Source: an uncultured Eubacteriales bacterium (GTDB taxonomy: Bacteria > Bacillota > Clostridia > Christensenellales > Aristaeellaceae). From it: a stretch of DNA of 64,000 nucleotides. The notes under the pieces are model-generated. The model saw only the letters and a program-made list of their open reading frames with translations, had not been told where the DNA came from and searched no databases. Shown in pieces: positions 7,946 through 16,516 of the stretch (positions are counted from its first letter, which is position 1; every line of letters starts with the position of its first letter). Made by a program: the position numbers and the translations under genes. The DNA is taken from NCBI GenBank assembly GCA_902801165.1, contig CADCHI010000009.1, positions 1 through 64,000 of the forward strand, given 5' to 3'.

Positions 7946-8589
7946 GGATTGTCCTCCTCCGGCCAGGCCAGGTAGAGCTCCTCATAGCGCAGGGGCTCCA
8001 CCGTGCCCTCGGACATGTTTGTCAGCCGGGCCAAAAAGGCCTCCTCGTCCGCGCAGCGCACCACCAGCGTGTAGGTGATCACGTCGGTAAAGGTCTTGTC
8101 CTCCACCCGCACCGGCTCGTCCTTCAGGAAGAAGTCCATGCGGTTGAGCATCGGGTAGCCGATCTCCATCAGGTACCGGGCGGTGGGGTGCATCACGCCC
8201 ACGCCGCAGGCCTTCAGCGCGATCGCCGCGCCTTGGGTATAGGCGCGCACCAGCCCGCCCGCGCCTAGCAGGATGCCGCCAAAGTAGCGGGTCACCACCA
8301 CCGCGGCGTTGGTGACGCCCCGGGCCTTCATCACCTCGATGATGGGCATGCCGGCGGTGCCGCCGGGCTCGCCGTCGTCGGAATAGCGCATGACGCCCAT
8401 GTTCGGCCCGATGATGTAGGCGTAGCAGTTGTGGGTGGCGTCCTTGTACGTCGCCCGCATCCGCGCCAGGAAGGCCAGCGCCTCCTCCTCCGTCTCGCAG
8501 GGGCAGCCGTGGCCGATGAACCGGGATTTGTTGACGATGAACTCGTCCTCCGCCGCTCTCAGCAGCGTCCTGTAGGGCTTCAAAGCCAT
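7942..8589 (-). CDS. yigZ: YigZ/IMPACT family protein
   Basis: 215 residues, the standard length. The UPF0029/IMPACT N-terminal domain shows 'EFIVNKSRFIGH', 'DATHNCYAYIIG', 'RYSDDGEPGGTAGMPI' and 'VVVTRYFGGILLGAGGLVRAYTQGA', followed by a DUF1949-type C-terminal ferredoxin-like domain (about residues 135-205). The family is linked to translation regulation and proline-dipeptidase-like annotations, but the biochemical role is not settled. The gene starts after AGGAGGACTGCC at ATG 8589 and overlaps the downstream pseudouridine synthase by 4 nt. Confidence 0.93.
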   Translation of the reverse strand: MALKPYRTLLRAAEDEFIVNKSRFIGHGCPCETEEEALAFLARMRATYKDATHNCYAYIIGPNMGVMRYSDDGEPGGTAGMPIIEVMKARGVTNAAVVVTRYFGGILLGAGGLVRAYTQGAAIALKACGVGVMHPTARYLMEIGYPMLNRMDFFLKDEPVRVEDKTFTDVITYTLVVRCADEEAFLARLTNMSEGTVEPLRYEELYLAWPEEDNP

Positions 8590-8617
8590 GGCAGTCCTCC
8601 TCCCGCCGCCCGCGCGG

Positions 8618-9214
8618 TCAAATCTCGATCACATAGCGCTTGTAGGCGTTGACCAGCGTGGTCTCGCCGTACTTCCGCTCCCGGGTGAAGCCCAGCGCGC
8701 CGTACTCCTGGTGCACGTGCCCATAGGCCATGTACCGGGGGTGATAGCGGTCCATCAGCTTCACGAAGGTCTGAAAGCCCCGGTGGGGCAGGTCCTCCAG
8801 GTCGCCCTGGCCGGCAGCGGGCGCGTGGGTCAGCAGAATGTCGAAGCCCTTGTTGCGCCGCAGCTTCAGCCACAGCCGCCGAACCCGCGCGGCCATTTCC
8901 CGCTCGGAGTACATGTGGGGCTCGTTGGGCCGGTAGCGCATGCTGCCCCCCAGACCAAGGATCCGCACGCCCTGGAACACGTAGATGTCGTCGTCCACGC
9001 AGATGCACCCCTCCGGGGGCTTCTGCTCGTATCGCTTGTCGTGGTTGCCGTGTACGTAGAGGATCGGCGCGTCGGTGAAGCAGGTCAGAAATGAGAGGTA
9101 TTCCGCGGGCAGGTCCCCGCAGGAGAGGATCAGATCGATGCCCTCCAGCAGACGCCGGTCCAGGTAGTCCCATAATGCCTTGTCCGCGACATCCGAAAGC
9201 AGCATGATCCTCAT
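8618..9214 (-). CDS. Calcineurin-like metallophosphoesterase
   Basis: About 198 residues. Metal-binding motifs of the superfamily are visible: 'LLSDVAD' (unusual; the normal pattern is D-x-H, here no His follows), 'LILSCGDLP' (GD), 'YVHGNHDKRY' (GNHD), 'LLTHAP' (H) and 'YGHVHQEYG' (GHxH). The first motif lacking the His may mean a modified metal site. It is probably a cytoplasmic phosphodiesterase of unknown substrate. The ATG at 9214 fits the AAAGGAGTG ribosome-binding site, better than the in-frame upstream start at 9238. It is first in an operon with yigZ (28-bp gap). Confidence 0.85.
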   Translation of the reverse strand: MRIMLLSDVADKALWDYLDRRLLEGIDLILSCGDLPAEYLSFLTCFTDAPILYVHGNHDKRYEQKPPEGCICVDDDIYVFQGVRILGLGGSMRYRPNEPHMYSEREMAARVRRLWLKLRRNKGFDILLTHAPAAGQGDLEDLPHRGFQTFVKLMDRYHPRYMAYGHVHQEYGALGFTRERKYGETTLVNAYKRYVIEI

Positions 9215-9287
9215 TGCCCGCACTCCTTTGTAAGTCAAGCCCCGGCGGTCTCCGTTTCAAGTCCTGCGCCTATATCACTTTTCCAGT

Positions 9288-11246
9288 TTATTCCTCAGCC
9301 TTCCAGCTGAAGGCGGTCGCCTCGGGCAGCGCGATCTCGCGAATGCCCTGCAGCTCCACCAGCGCCTTGGCCTCATCCTTCAATTCGTCGAGGGTCGGGA
9401 AGCCGCCCACCACGTTGTCCGCCAGCCAGTCCATGCGGATCACGTCCGCCGGGGACAGGCGGCCCTCCACCGGGCAGCGGATCTCACCGTTCTGGTCGCG
9501 GATGATGCTCTCGAAGGGCCAGAACACGCCCTCGCGGATGTGCTCGCGCACCAGCTCCACCAGGCGCTTCAGGCCGATGTCCATCCGCTGGGACATCACG
9601 ATGTCCACTGCGTCGGAGGACAGGCCCCACCAGTAGTTGACGGCCTTGGGCTTGTCCACGCCGTCCTCCTTCCAGTTGCCGTTCAGCACGCTCTGCACCA
9701 GCGATTCATAGATGCGGCTCCAGTCCAGCATCGGTATGGCAAGGCTCTGCTTTTGGCCATCCTTCTGGGTGTAAAGGCCGTACTCCACGGCGTGGTGGCT
9801 GGGCGCGCCTACATCGCGGCTGGAGATCATCTGCACCGTGGGATCGCCGAAGGGGTCCTCCGGGTTGAAGTCCTTGCGGGTGGACCACTCCAGAATCACC
9901 TTCACCCGAGGGTTCACCATCCGCGCGCCCAGGGCGAAGGCGTTGATGCTCGCCGCCACGCCCGCGATGGGATAGTCGGCGATGTAGCCCACCTTGTCGT
10001 TCTCCGTCAGGGCGCCGGCGATCATGCCGATGAGGAACTTCACCTCGTAGATGCGCAGGTAGTAGGAACGCACCCGCTGCCAGCTGGCCAGCAGGGAGCA
10101 GTTCAGGATGCGGGCCTCCGGGTGCTTCACCGAGGCCTTCATCGACGCCGCCAGCATCACCGGGGAGGTGGTGAAGATCAGGTCGTTGCCCTCGGCGATC
10201 ATCCGCTCGATCTCCGACTCGTAGCTCGCGGGGTCCTCGCAGACGCACACCGTGGTCTTGACCCGGTCGCCCAGGTCGTTCTCCAGGTTGATGCGGCCCA
10301 TGTCGTGCCAGTAGGTCCAGCCGGATTCGCTGGGCTTGCGGGTGTACATGAAGGCCGCCTTCACCTTGGAGGGCCCGAACAGCGTGTTCAGCAGGCTGCC
10401 GCCCTTCTTCAGCTCCGCGGGCTTCATGATCAGAGCCACGTTCTCCGGCTCCTTGTCCTTCTTGAACTCGCTCCACATGGCCTTCAGCTCGTCCCGCATC
10501 TCCCGGTCATACTTCCGGGGCGCGTCGGCGTAGCCGCAGGCCTTCAGGTAGATCAGGAAGGCGTCGCCGGTGGTGGCGGGCAGCTGGGCGGGGTTGCTGC
10601 CCGCCTCCCGGGCCTTGTACAGCATCCGAAAGCGCATGTAGGCGGCCTCGAAGTCGCTGCGCTCCTCGCTGGTCCACTTCTGGCCGGGGGTCTTGCCCGT
10701 CAGCTCGTACACGCGGGCGAAGCTGCCCGGCTTGGAGAACCAGATATCGTTGATCTGGGTGTCGTTGTAGAAGTCCAGGAACTCGAAATAGATCACGTTT
10801 TCCGGGTCGTCCGTGCGCTTGGGCAGCACCCGGGTGACCTCCGCCTCGATGGCGAGGGAATCCAGGTATTTCATCACGCTGACGCGCTTGTTGCCCTCCA
10901 CCAGATAGAAGCGGTTCATGTACTCCAGCACCTTCACCGGCTGGTTCAGGCCCTGCTCGATGATGCCCTCGTACAGCGTGCTCCACTTCCGGGCGAACTC
11001 GCTGCCCGGGTCCAAAATCGGCATGAAGTTCGCTGCAAAGGCGTTGGTGCGCCCCCGGGTGGCGGTGCCCACCACCTTTTTCAGCGGCACCTGCACCAGG
11101 CCCAGCGGCACGTGGGAGAGGGCGTTCACCCGCTCCTCCATCTCCTCCAGCACCGGCAGGAAGGGGTTCTCCCTGCGCTGTATGCGGCTATGGTATTCCC
11201 TCAGGCCCGCCTTTCTCGCGCGCACATACGCATCTTCACCGATCAT
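9288..11246 (-). CDS. ParB-like domain fused to a BMP-family (PnrA-like) ligand-binding domain, no signal peptide
   Basis: 652 residues. The N-terminal part (about residues 60-155) resembles a ParB/sulfiredoxin-type nuclease-like fold: 'RTNAFAANFMPILDPGSEF', 'GLNQPVKVLEYMNRFYLVEGNKRVSVMKYL'. A helical linker follows. Residues about 300-560 look like a basic membrane protein/PnrA-type substrate-binding domain: 'KAAFMYTRKPSESGWTYWHD', 'NDLIFTTSPVMLAASM', 'KVGYIADYPIAGVAASINAF', 'FALGARMVNPRVKV'. BMP proteins are normally exported lipoproteins that bind nucleosides, but no signal peptide or Cys is present here, so it should be cytoplasmic. That suggests an intracellular ligand sensor or DNA/nucleotide-linked regulator (inference). 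It has an AGGAGTG site before ATG 11246, and stands alone. Confidence 0.75.
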   Translation of the reverse strand: MIGEDAYVRARKAGLREYHSRIQRRENPFLPVLEEMEERVNALSHVPLGLVQVPLKKVVGTATRGRTNAFAANFMPILDPGSEFARKWSTLYEGIIEQGLNQPVKVLEYMNRFYLVEGNKRVSVMKYLDSLAIEAEVTRVLPKRTDDPENVIYFEFLDFYNDTQINDIWFSKPGSFARVYELTGKTPGQKWTSEERSDFEAAYMRFRMLYKAREAGSNPAQLPATTGDAFLIYLKACGYADAPRKYDREMRDELKAMWSEFKKDKEPENVALIMKPAELKKGGSLLNTLFGPSKVKAAFMYTRKPSESGWTYWHDMGRINLENDLGDRVKTTVCVCEDPASYESEIERMIAEGNDLIFTTSPVMLAASMKASVKHPEARILNCSLLASWQRVRSYYLRIYEVKFLIGMIAGALTENDKVGYIADYPIAGVAASINAFALGARMVNPRVKVILEWSTRKDFNPEDPFGDPTVQMISSRDVGAPSHHAVEYGLYTQKDGQKQSLAIPMLDWSRIYESLVQSVLNGNWKEDGVDKPKAVNYWWGLSSDAVDIVMSQRMDIGLKRLVELVREHIREGVFWPFESIIRDQNGEIRCPVEGRLSPADVIRMDWLADNVVGGFPTLDELKDEAKALVELQGIREIALPEATAFSWKAEE

Positions 11247-11435
11247 ACTCTCACACTCCTGTTCATCAGGATTTAATACCGAAGTCCGTCAAAGGTGTTT
11301 TTCAGATGGGATTCGGCATGAACCGCCCCGCCGGGAGTCCGTCCCGCCGGAGCGCTTCAAAAAGTCTAATGACAAAAGGTAAAGAAAGCAAGGCCATCTT
11401 TGTTGCGGTTTTGTGGCAGAGCGGGAGCGCCTGGG

Positions 11436-11954
11436 CTACACGTTCTCCTCCTCAAAGTCGTGAATCTCCACGAACACCGGCGCGACGTGTGCGGCGGGCA
11501 GGAACCTTCCGAAGAAATCCTCCCCCGCCATGGCGAGGGTCTGCGTGTTGTCGCAGGGGTGGAAGGCCAGCGTCGGCACCGCCCGCAGGCCGCTGTCCAC
11601 CAGCAGCCCCACCTCCCGTGCCTCCGGGAAGATCAGCCCCATGGGGCTGGCGGAACCGCCGTGGCAGCGCAGGTGGACGAACAGCGCCTCCTCCGGCGCG
11701 AAGCTGAGCCGGGAGGACCCCGCCTGCTTTGAGATGTCCGCCGTGCGGAACCGGGCCTCGGGCCGGGTGATGCACAGGTAGAACCTCTTGCCGTTCTTCG
11801 TGGTCAGGAAGATGTTCTTCACCGTCAGCGCGCCCAGCGTCCGGTCCACCGCGGCGCAGTCCGCCATGGTGTTGGCCGGCGCGTGCCGCGCGGTGCGACA
11901 GGCGATGCCCGCCCCGTCCAGAAAGGCGAATACCGCCTCAGCCGTATTACTCAC
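11436..11954 (-). CDS. YbaK/ProX-type aminoacyl-tRNA deacylase
   Basis: About 172 residues starting at GTG 11954, which overlaps the dnaC-like stop by 4 nt (GTGA). The YbaK/INS fold is seen in 'KNIFLTTKNGKRFYLCI' (with the catalytic-type Lys), 'ADISKQAGSSRLSFAPEEAL', 'GSASPMGLIFP' (GxxxP) and 'TLAFHPCDNTQTLAM'. The pattern matches the ProX/PrdX branch, a trans-editing enzyme that removes wrongly attached alanine from tRNA-Pro. The window also holds tRNA-Pro and proS, though not adjacent. The position at the end of the dnaD-dnaC operon is probably convenience rather than function. A longer in-frame reading into dnaC was rejected. Confidence 0.85.
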   Translation of the reverse strand: MSNTAEAVFAFLDGAGIACRTARHAPANTMADCAAVDRTLGALTVKNIFLTTKNGKRFYLCITRPEARFRTADISKQAGSSRLSFAPEEALFVHLRCHGGSASPMGLIFPEAREVGLLVDSGLRAVPTLAFHPCDNTQTLAMAGEDFFGRFLPAAHVAPVFVEIHDFEEENV

Positions 11955-12925
11955 AGTCCCCGCAGATCCTTTCCCTTGAGCAGTATCGCCGCGCAGCGGG
12001 TCCGGTCCAGCAGCCGGGAGGCCACCCGCTCGCCGTAGCGCTCCTTGATCTGGACCGGCGACAAGTTGGTGGCCACCACGGTGTGGCGCCGCGCCGCCGC
12101 GCGCTCGTTCAGCAGCGTGAACAGGTATTCCACGGTGATGTTGCGCATCATCGGCTCCGTGCCCAGGTCGTCGATCAGCAGCAGCGGCACGTCGATCAGC
12201 GCGGAGAAGCCCTCGTAGTTGTCGTCGTTGCCCACGTGCTGCTGGCGCATGGCCTCGAACATCCTGAAGGCGGTGATCCGCACCGCCGAGCCGCCCCGGC
12301 GGGTCACCCGCTCGAAGATGCAGTTCAGCAAAAACGTCTTGCCCAGGCCGCCTGCGCCGGTGAGCAGCAGGTCGCGGAAGGCAGTGTTCGGGAAGGCGTT
12401 GGCGTAGTCCTCGCACAGCTGCCGCGCCTTCACCAGCTGGGCCCGCTGGCCGTCCGCCTCGGGGATCCGATTGGCGTCAAAATGCTCGAAGTTCTGCTCG
12501 TCCACGCCGGCCATGCTGCCGTCCTCGTACTGGCGCAGCCGCAGCCGCGCCTCGAAGCAGTCGCAGAACCGGGCGGGAGCCTCCCCCACGTAGCCGGTAT
12601 CCCGGCAGACGGCGCAGCGGTACCGGGGCTTCAGCTCGTCCTCCGGCAGCCCGGCCCCGATGAGCAGCTGCCGGATGCGGGCGTTGATCTCCTGTCCCCG
12701 GCGCTTCATCTCCTTTGCGGCGGCCACCCGCTGTCCCTCGTCCTGCTGGGCGAGGATGCTGCGCATGGCGTTCAGGGCCAGGTCCGTGCTCTCCTGCCGC
12801 AGCCTTCCGATCTCCGGGATCGCGGCGCAGGTCCGGGCGATGCGGGCCTCCTGGTCCTCCTCGTTGGCGGCGCGCTGCCGCGCGTACTCCTCCTGCAGCG
12901 CCCGAATGTGCTCCGAACGGGTCAT
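11951..12925 (-). CDS. dnaC: DnaC/DnaI-like replicative helicase loader ATPase
   Basis: 324-residue AAA+ ATPase. It has an N-terminal helical region (1-100), then a small Cys cluster 'CAVCRDTGYV...CDCF' (putative zinc site, as in DnaI), then Walker A 'GAGGLGKTFL', Walker B 'LLLIDDLG', sensor I 'VVATNLSP' and an Arg finger region 'YGERVASRLLDR'. It loads the replicative helicase during primosome assembly. It is encoded between dnaD and the ybaK-like gene with 4-nt overlaps on both sides, matching the usual Clostridia dnaD-dnaC pair. Confidence 0.93.
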   Translation of the reverse strand: MTRSEHIRALQEEYARQRAANEEDQEARIARTCAAIPEIGRLRQESTDLALNAMRSILAQQDEGQRVAAAKEMKRRGQEINARIRQLLIGAGLPEDELKPRYRCAVCRDTGYVGEAPARFCDCFEARLRLRQYEDGSMAGVDEQNFEHFDANRIPEADGQRAQLVKARQLCEDYANAFPNTAFRDLLLTGAGGLGKTFLLNCIFERVTRRGGSAVRITAFRMFEAMRQQHVGNDDNYEGFSALIDVPLLLIDDLGTEPMMRNITVEYLFTLLNERAAARRHTVVATNLSPVQIKERYGERVASRLLDRTRCAAILLKGKDLRGL

Positions 12926-14394
12926 GCCTGCTCGCCTCCCTCGCCGTATTTATCCAAGTCGATGTAGAAGTCCTCTCCGAAGTCCTCCTCGGCATACTCC
13001 CGCTGCTGGTAGTCCAGCGCCGGGTTCGCCCGAGGCTGACCCGGGGCGCCTCCCTGGGACTTTGCCGCCCGGCTGGCCTCGTGCCGCTCCCGGGCGGCCT
13101 CCACGGTGTCGATGCCGTTCGCCCGCCAGTCCTCCAGCAGCTTGTCCATGTACTTCATGGGCACCTGCATGCCCCGGGCGCACTCCGCGGCGTAGTCGAT
13201 CACGTCCTCGCCGTGATGCGCCCGCCAGCCCTCGTACAGCTGGATGTCATCCAGCTTGGGGCGGCGCTCCAGCCCACAGGTCTCCAGCAGCCGGCGCACC
13301 CGCGCGGACTTGGCGTGCATGTCGTTCAGGTAGGCCTCGGCGGCCTCGCGGGTGTACAGTCCCATCTCGCCCCACCGGTTCAGCATCCACTCCACGTCCT
13401 CGAACCGGGTCTTCTTCTTCCGGCGGCACTGGATGGCGGCCAGCCGGACGGTCTCGGCCTCGAAGCCCGCCTCCCGCAGGGCGGCGTAGCTGCGCAGCAG
13501 GTCCGGCGTGGGCTGGGCCTGCATGCTGTCCAGCTCCTTCAGCGACGCGGCGAGCTCCTCCCGCAGCGCGCCGCTGTTGTCCTCCCGGCGGGATTTCAGG
13601 ATGGCGTCCAGGTAGGCGAAGGAGGGCGAGCGGGACTTGGTGGTCTGCTCGCAGGCCTCGATGATCTGCGCTTCGGTGAAGTGCCACTCCTCCACCCAGC
13701 GCTTCACGCAGTCCAGCTCGTCCAGGGTGGGCTCCCGGCGCAGGGCGAAGCGCTTGCACACCGCCTTGGCCACGGGCGTGACGCCCTCCTCCCGGGCGAT
13801 GGCCTGGGCCACGTTCCCGGCGGTGCGGCAGCCCTTGTCCGCCCAGGCCGCCGCCAGCTTGTCCACGCGCTTGAACACGCTCACCGGGCTGGGGCTCTTG
13901 CTCCGGGAAGTCTTGATGCCGTACTCCACCAGCTTCAGCACCGCGTCCTGATCGTAGCCCAGCACGTTCAGCCAGTCGTTGGCCAGCCGATACTCGTGGG
14001 ATTCGATCACCTTCGCGCCGAACAGCGCCTGCAGGGAGGCGTTGAAGTCCCGGTAGGCATAGTAATCCCGCTCCATGGGGTTGCTGGCCGTGGTACCCTC
14101 GGCGCGCACCGGCAGCAGCTCGTAGGTGGGCGGCCGGTCGGTCAGCCGGCGCACCAGCCCCTGCTGCTCCCAGTAGGTGAACGCGGCATACACCGCGTCC
14201 TCCTCCAGCCGCAAGGCGCTGGCCACCTCGGCCATGTCGCCCCCGAGCTCCGGGTGCAGCGCCAGCATCCGCGCGTAGAGGTACACCCGCAGGTAGCCCT
14301 CCGGCGCGATGGGCAGGTATTCCAGCAGGAACATGTTCTCGATGGGCGTGGAATCGAACATCGCCGATCCCTCCGCAAAGCTGAAAAAGGCCAT
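12922..14394 (-). CDS. dnaD: DnaD-domain replication initiation protein
   Basis: About 490 residues. The N-terminal winged-helix-like part (residues 10-95: 'IENMFLLEYLPIAPEGYLRVYLYARML' and following) resembles DnaB/DnaD N-domains. Two DnaD C-domain-like helical repeats follow, about residues 240-300 ('LDELDCVKRWVEEWHFTEAQIIEAC...AYLDAILKS') and 365-450 ('DDIQLYEGWRAHHGEDVIDYAAE...YMDKLLEDWRANGI'). The C-terminus is Gln/Arg-rich, then acidic. DnaD proteins remodel origin DNA and recruit the helicase loader, here encoded immediately downstream with a 4-nt overlap. ATG 14394 follows GAGGGAGAG, so it is preferred to the in-frame start at 14436. Confidence 0.88.
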   Translation of the reverse strand: MAFFSFAEGSAMFDSTPIENMFLLEYLPIAPEGYLRVYLYARMLALHPELGGDMAEVASALRLEEDAVYAAFTYWEQQGLVRRLTDRPPTYELLPVRAEGTTASNPMERDYYAYRDFNASLQALFGAKVIESHEYRLANDWLNVLGYDQDAVLKLVEYGIKTSRSKSPSPVSVFKRVDKLAAAWADKGCRTAGNVAQAIAREEGVTPVAKAVCKRFALRREPTLDELDCVKRWVEEWHFTEAQIIEACEQTTKSRSPSFAYLDAILKSRREDNSGALREELAASLKELDSMQAQPTPDLLRSYAALREAGFEAETVRLAAIQCRRKKKTRFEDVEWMLNRWGEMGLYTREAAEAYLNDMHAKSARVRRLLETCGLERRPKLDDIQLYEGWRAHHGEDVIDYAAECARGMQVPMKYMDKLLEDWRANGIDTVEAARERHEASRAAKSQGGAPGQPRANPALDYQQREYAEEDFGEDFYIDLDKYGEGGEQA

Positions 14395-14496
14395 ATGACT
14401 CTCCCTCGCGGGCCAAGGCCCGCGCTCATGTATCACGCTCCGACCGCCCTTCCTTCGGCGCTCCGCCGACGCCGGCCGGATATCTTGCTATTTTAT

Positions 14497-14525
14497 ATCA
14501 TAGCATATTATTGAAGAAAAAACAA
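14497..14525 (-). promoter_or_regulatory. Promoter of the dnaD-dnaC-ybaK operon
   Basis: Minus-strand TTGTTT (14520-14525) and TATGAT (14497-14502) with a 17-bp spacer in an AT-rich patch, about 100 bp ahead of dnaD. Confidence 0.6.
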
Positions 14526-14620
14526 TGCGAAGCCGCGTGGGTTTTCCCGGCCCATTCTACGCGAAAACGCGGGTTTTGCCCGCCACTTTGCCGCCGACCG
14601 CTGAATTTACCCATCTGCCC

Positions 14621-14649
14621 TTGACAGGAGCCCCCGCCCGTGATATGAT
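14621..14649 (+). promoter_or_regulatory. Promoter of the T-box/aminotransferase transcript
   Basis: TTGACA (14621-14626), 17 bp, TATGAT (14644-14649). Transcription would begin a few bases before the T-box stem I. Confidence 0.88.
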
Positions 14650-14654
14650 CGACT

Positions 14655-14894
14655 CAAATCGAACACACAGCGATGATGGGAACAAGTAGTCTGCGCGCGC
14701 AGCTTCAGAGAGCCCCTGGCCGGTGAAAAGGGGCGCGGCAACGCAGGCGAATACATCCCGGAGCCCGCGGCTGAAGTGGCAGTAGGCCGCGCGGGTGCGC
14801 CCGTAACCGCGCTCAGAGGCCGCGTCTATCGCGGCAAATGGAAGTGGTACAGCGGTCGATCTATCGCCTTCCCGGAGGGGAGGGCGTTTTTTTA
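14655..14894 (+). promoter_or_regulatory. T-box riboswitch, probably tyrosine-specific
   Basis: A classic T-box layout. Stem I opens with GATGATGGGAACAAGTAG. The distal-loop signature CAGAGAGCCC is at about 14707. The 3' arm of the specifier loop reads GCGAATACATCCCGGAGC (about 14748-14765), where GAA-TAC-A marks TAC (Tyr) as the likely specifier. The T-box sequence GTGGTACAGCGG is at 14844-14855 and the terminator (CGCCTTCCC/GGGAGGGCG followed by seven T) at 14865-14894. Uncharged tRNA would stabilise the antiterminator and allow expression of the aminotransferase. The specifier call is by eye. tyrS downstream supports a tyrosine signal. Confidence 0.88.
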
Positions 14895-14962
14895 TTCTAC
14901 AGTTCACATCGCCTGCGGCGCGCGCGCCGCGGCGGAGGACATCCGGACGAGGGGGAATCACC

Positions 14963-16150
14963 ATGATCTTTACCGAGGAAATGTTCGCCCGACACATGCG
15001 GCCCATCAACGGCAGCGCCATCCGCGAGATCTTCAAGCTGCTGGCGAAGCCGGGCATGATCTCCTTTGCGGGCGGCAACCCCTCCAACACGGCCCTGGAG
15101 CCCCAGGTCATCGCGGGCCTGGCCGGGGAGGTGCTGGAGCAGTACGGCACGGCGCTGCTGCAATACGGCGCGACGGACGGCTTCAATCCCTTCCGCGAGA
15201 GCGCGGCGGAATTCCTGGGCACCTGCGGCGTCAACTGCACCGCCGAAGACATCCTGCCCACCCAGGGCGGCACCCAGGCCTTCGACGTGCTGCTGAAGGC
15301 GCTGGTGGACCCGGGCGACGCGATGCTGTGCGAGAGCCCCACCTTCCTGGGCGCGATCCAGGCCATGCGGGAGTACAACGCGAAGCTCATCTCCATGCCC
15401 ACGGACGAAAACGGCGTCATCGTGGAAGCGGCGGAGGAGCTGATCAAACAGTACCATCCGAAGCTGATGTACGTCATCCCCACCTTCCAGAACCCCACCG
15501 GCATCACCCTGTCGCTGGAGCGGAGAAAGGCACTGGCGGCGCTGGCCAGCAAGTACGGCGTGGTCATCGCCGAGGACGACCCCTACCGCGACCTGCGGTA
15601 TTCCGGCGAGGAGCTGCCCTCCATACAGTCCTTCGACGAGGAGGGCTGGGTGGTGTACATGTCCAGCTTCTCCAAGTACGTGGCCCCCGGCCTGCGCGTC
15701 GGCGCGGCGGCCATCAAGAACCCGCTGCTGCGGCGAAAGATGGTCATCGGCAAGCAGTCCGCCGACACCCACTCGCCGCTGCTGAACCAGGCCATCGTGG
15801 ACGCCTACCTGCGCAAGGGCATGATGCCCGGGCACCTGGCGCGCATCTGCGGCGACTACCGGGAGCAGCTGAACGCCATGCTGGACGGCTTCAAGTTCTT
15901 CCCCGAGGGCACCGTGCACACCGTGCCCCAGGGCGGCCTGTTCGTGTGGGCGGCCCTGCCAGAGGGCATGGACGCCATGAAGGTGTTCGAAAGGGCCGTG
16001 GAGAACAACGTGGCCTTCGTGCCCGGCACCCACTTCTACCCCGACGGCGGCCACCTGAACACCCTGCGGCTGAACTTCTCCATGAGCGACATCCCCACCA
16101 TCAACAGGGGCATGGAGCGGCTCGGGGAAGTCATCAGGGCCGAGGGCTGA
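14963..16150 (+). CDS. PLP-dependent class I/II aminotransferase (aromatic/2-aminoadipate type)
   Basis: 395 residues of fold-type I aminotransferase, in the MocR-like/LysN/2-aminoadipate aminotransferase branch. Seen: 'MISFAGGNPSNTALEP', 'LLQYGATDGFNPFRE', 'TQGGTQAFDVLLKALVDPGD', 'IPTFQNPTGITLSLERRKAL' (NPTG), 'AEDDPYRDLRY' (PLP-binding Asp and Tyr) and 'SSFSKYVAPGLRVG' (Schiff-base Lys). These enzymes accept aromatic and branched amino acids or aminoadipate. The leader T-box, probably sensing tRNA-Tyr, points to aromatic amino acid metabolism (inference). It starts at ATG 14963 after GAGGGGG and is followed by tyrS after a 366-bp repeat-rich gap. Confidence 0.9.
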   Translation: MIFTEEMFARHMRPINGSAIREIFKLLAKPGMISFAGGNPSNTALEPQVIAGLAGEVLEQYGTALLQYGATDGFNPFRESAAEFLGTCGVNCTAEDILPTQGGTQAFDVLLKALVDPGDAMLCESPTFLGAIQAMREYNAKLISMPTDENGVIVEAAEELIKQYHPKLMYVIPTFQNPTGITLSLERRKALAALASKYGVVIAEDDPYRDLRYSGEELPSIQSFDEEGWVVYMSSFSKYVAPGLRVGAAAIKNPLLRRKMVIGKQSADTHSPLLNQAIVDAYLRKGMMPGHLARICGDYREQLNAMLDGFKFFPEGTVHTVPQGGLFVWAALPEGMDAMKVFERAVENNVAFVPGTHFYPDGGHLNTLRLNFSMSDIPTINRGMERLGEVIRAEG

Positions 16151-16178
16151 GGCGCAGCAGGAATTGAGAATTGAGACA

Positions 16179-16260
16179 TCGAGCGCCCGGAAAACAGCCC
16201 GGTGGGCTGTTTTCAGTGGTTCGAGCGCCTGGGAAACGGCACGGTGCGCCGTTTCCAGCG
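16179..16260 (+). repeat. Two tandem 42-bp hairpin modules
   Basis: Two related units, each starting TCGAGCGCC and each forming a hairpin: GAAAACAGCCC-GGT-GGGCTGTTTTC (16190-16214) and GGAAACGGC...GCCGTTTCC (16232-16256). The stems differ in sequence but pairing is kept by matching changes in both arms. They lie between the aminotransferase and tyrS. Confidence 0.8.
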
Positions 16261-16431
16261 AGAACGGGCCGGAAGCCCACGTCGATGGGGCTGGCAAGCC
16301 CGAAGAATTGAGAATTAAGGGAAGCCCGCGCGGCGGATCGGAGGCATCAAACATGAATACGGATAACCTCTACCTGTCCGGCTGGCGCTGGATCGAAAAG
16401 CTGCCCGGCTTCCATAAACAAAGGATATTCA

Positions 16432-16476
16432 CTCCCAATTCCAATTTCTAATTTCTAATCCCTAATTCCTAATTAA
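16432..16476. repeat. Heptamer array upstream of tyrS
   Basis: About six 7-bp units close to CAATTCC/TAATTTC/TAATTCC in the last part of the aminotransferase-tyrS gap. The rest of this 366-bp gap (16151-16516) holds two hairpin modules and no convincing gene or second T-box. Confidence 0.75.
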
Positions 16477-16516
16477 TCGCAAAGCATTATTATCAGCAAC
16501 GAAAGGAAGATACATC

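Noticed and set aside
16151..16516. A second T-box in front of tyrS
   Set aside because: The gap holds hairpins and heptamers but no T-box sequence or specifier region.
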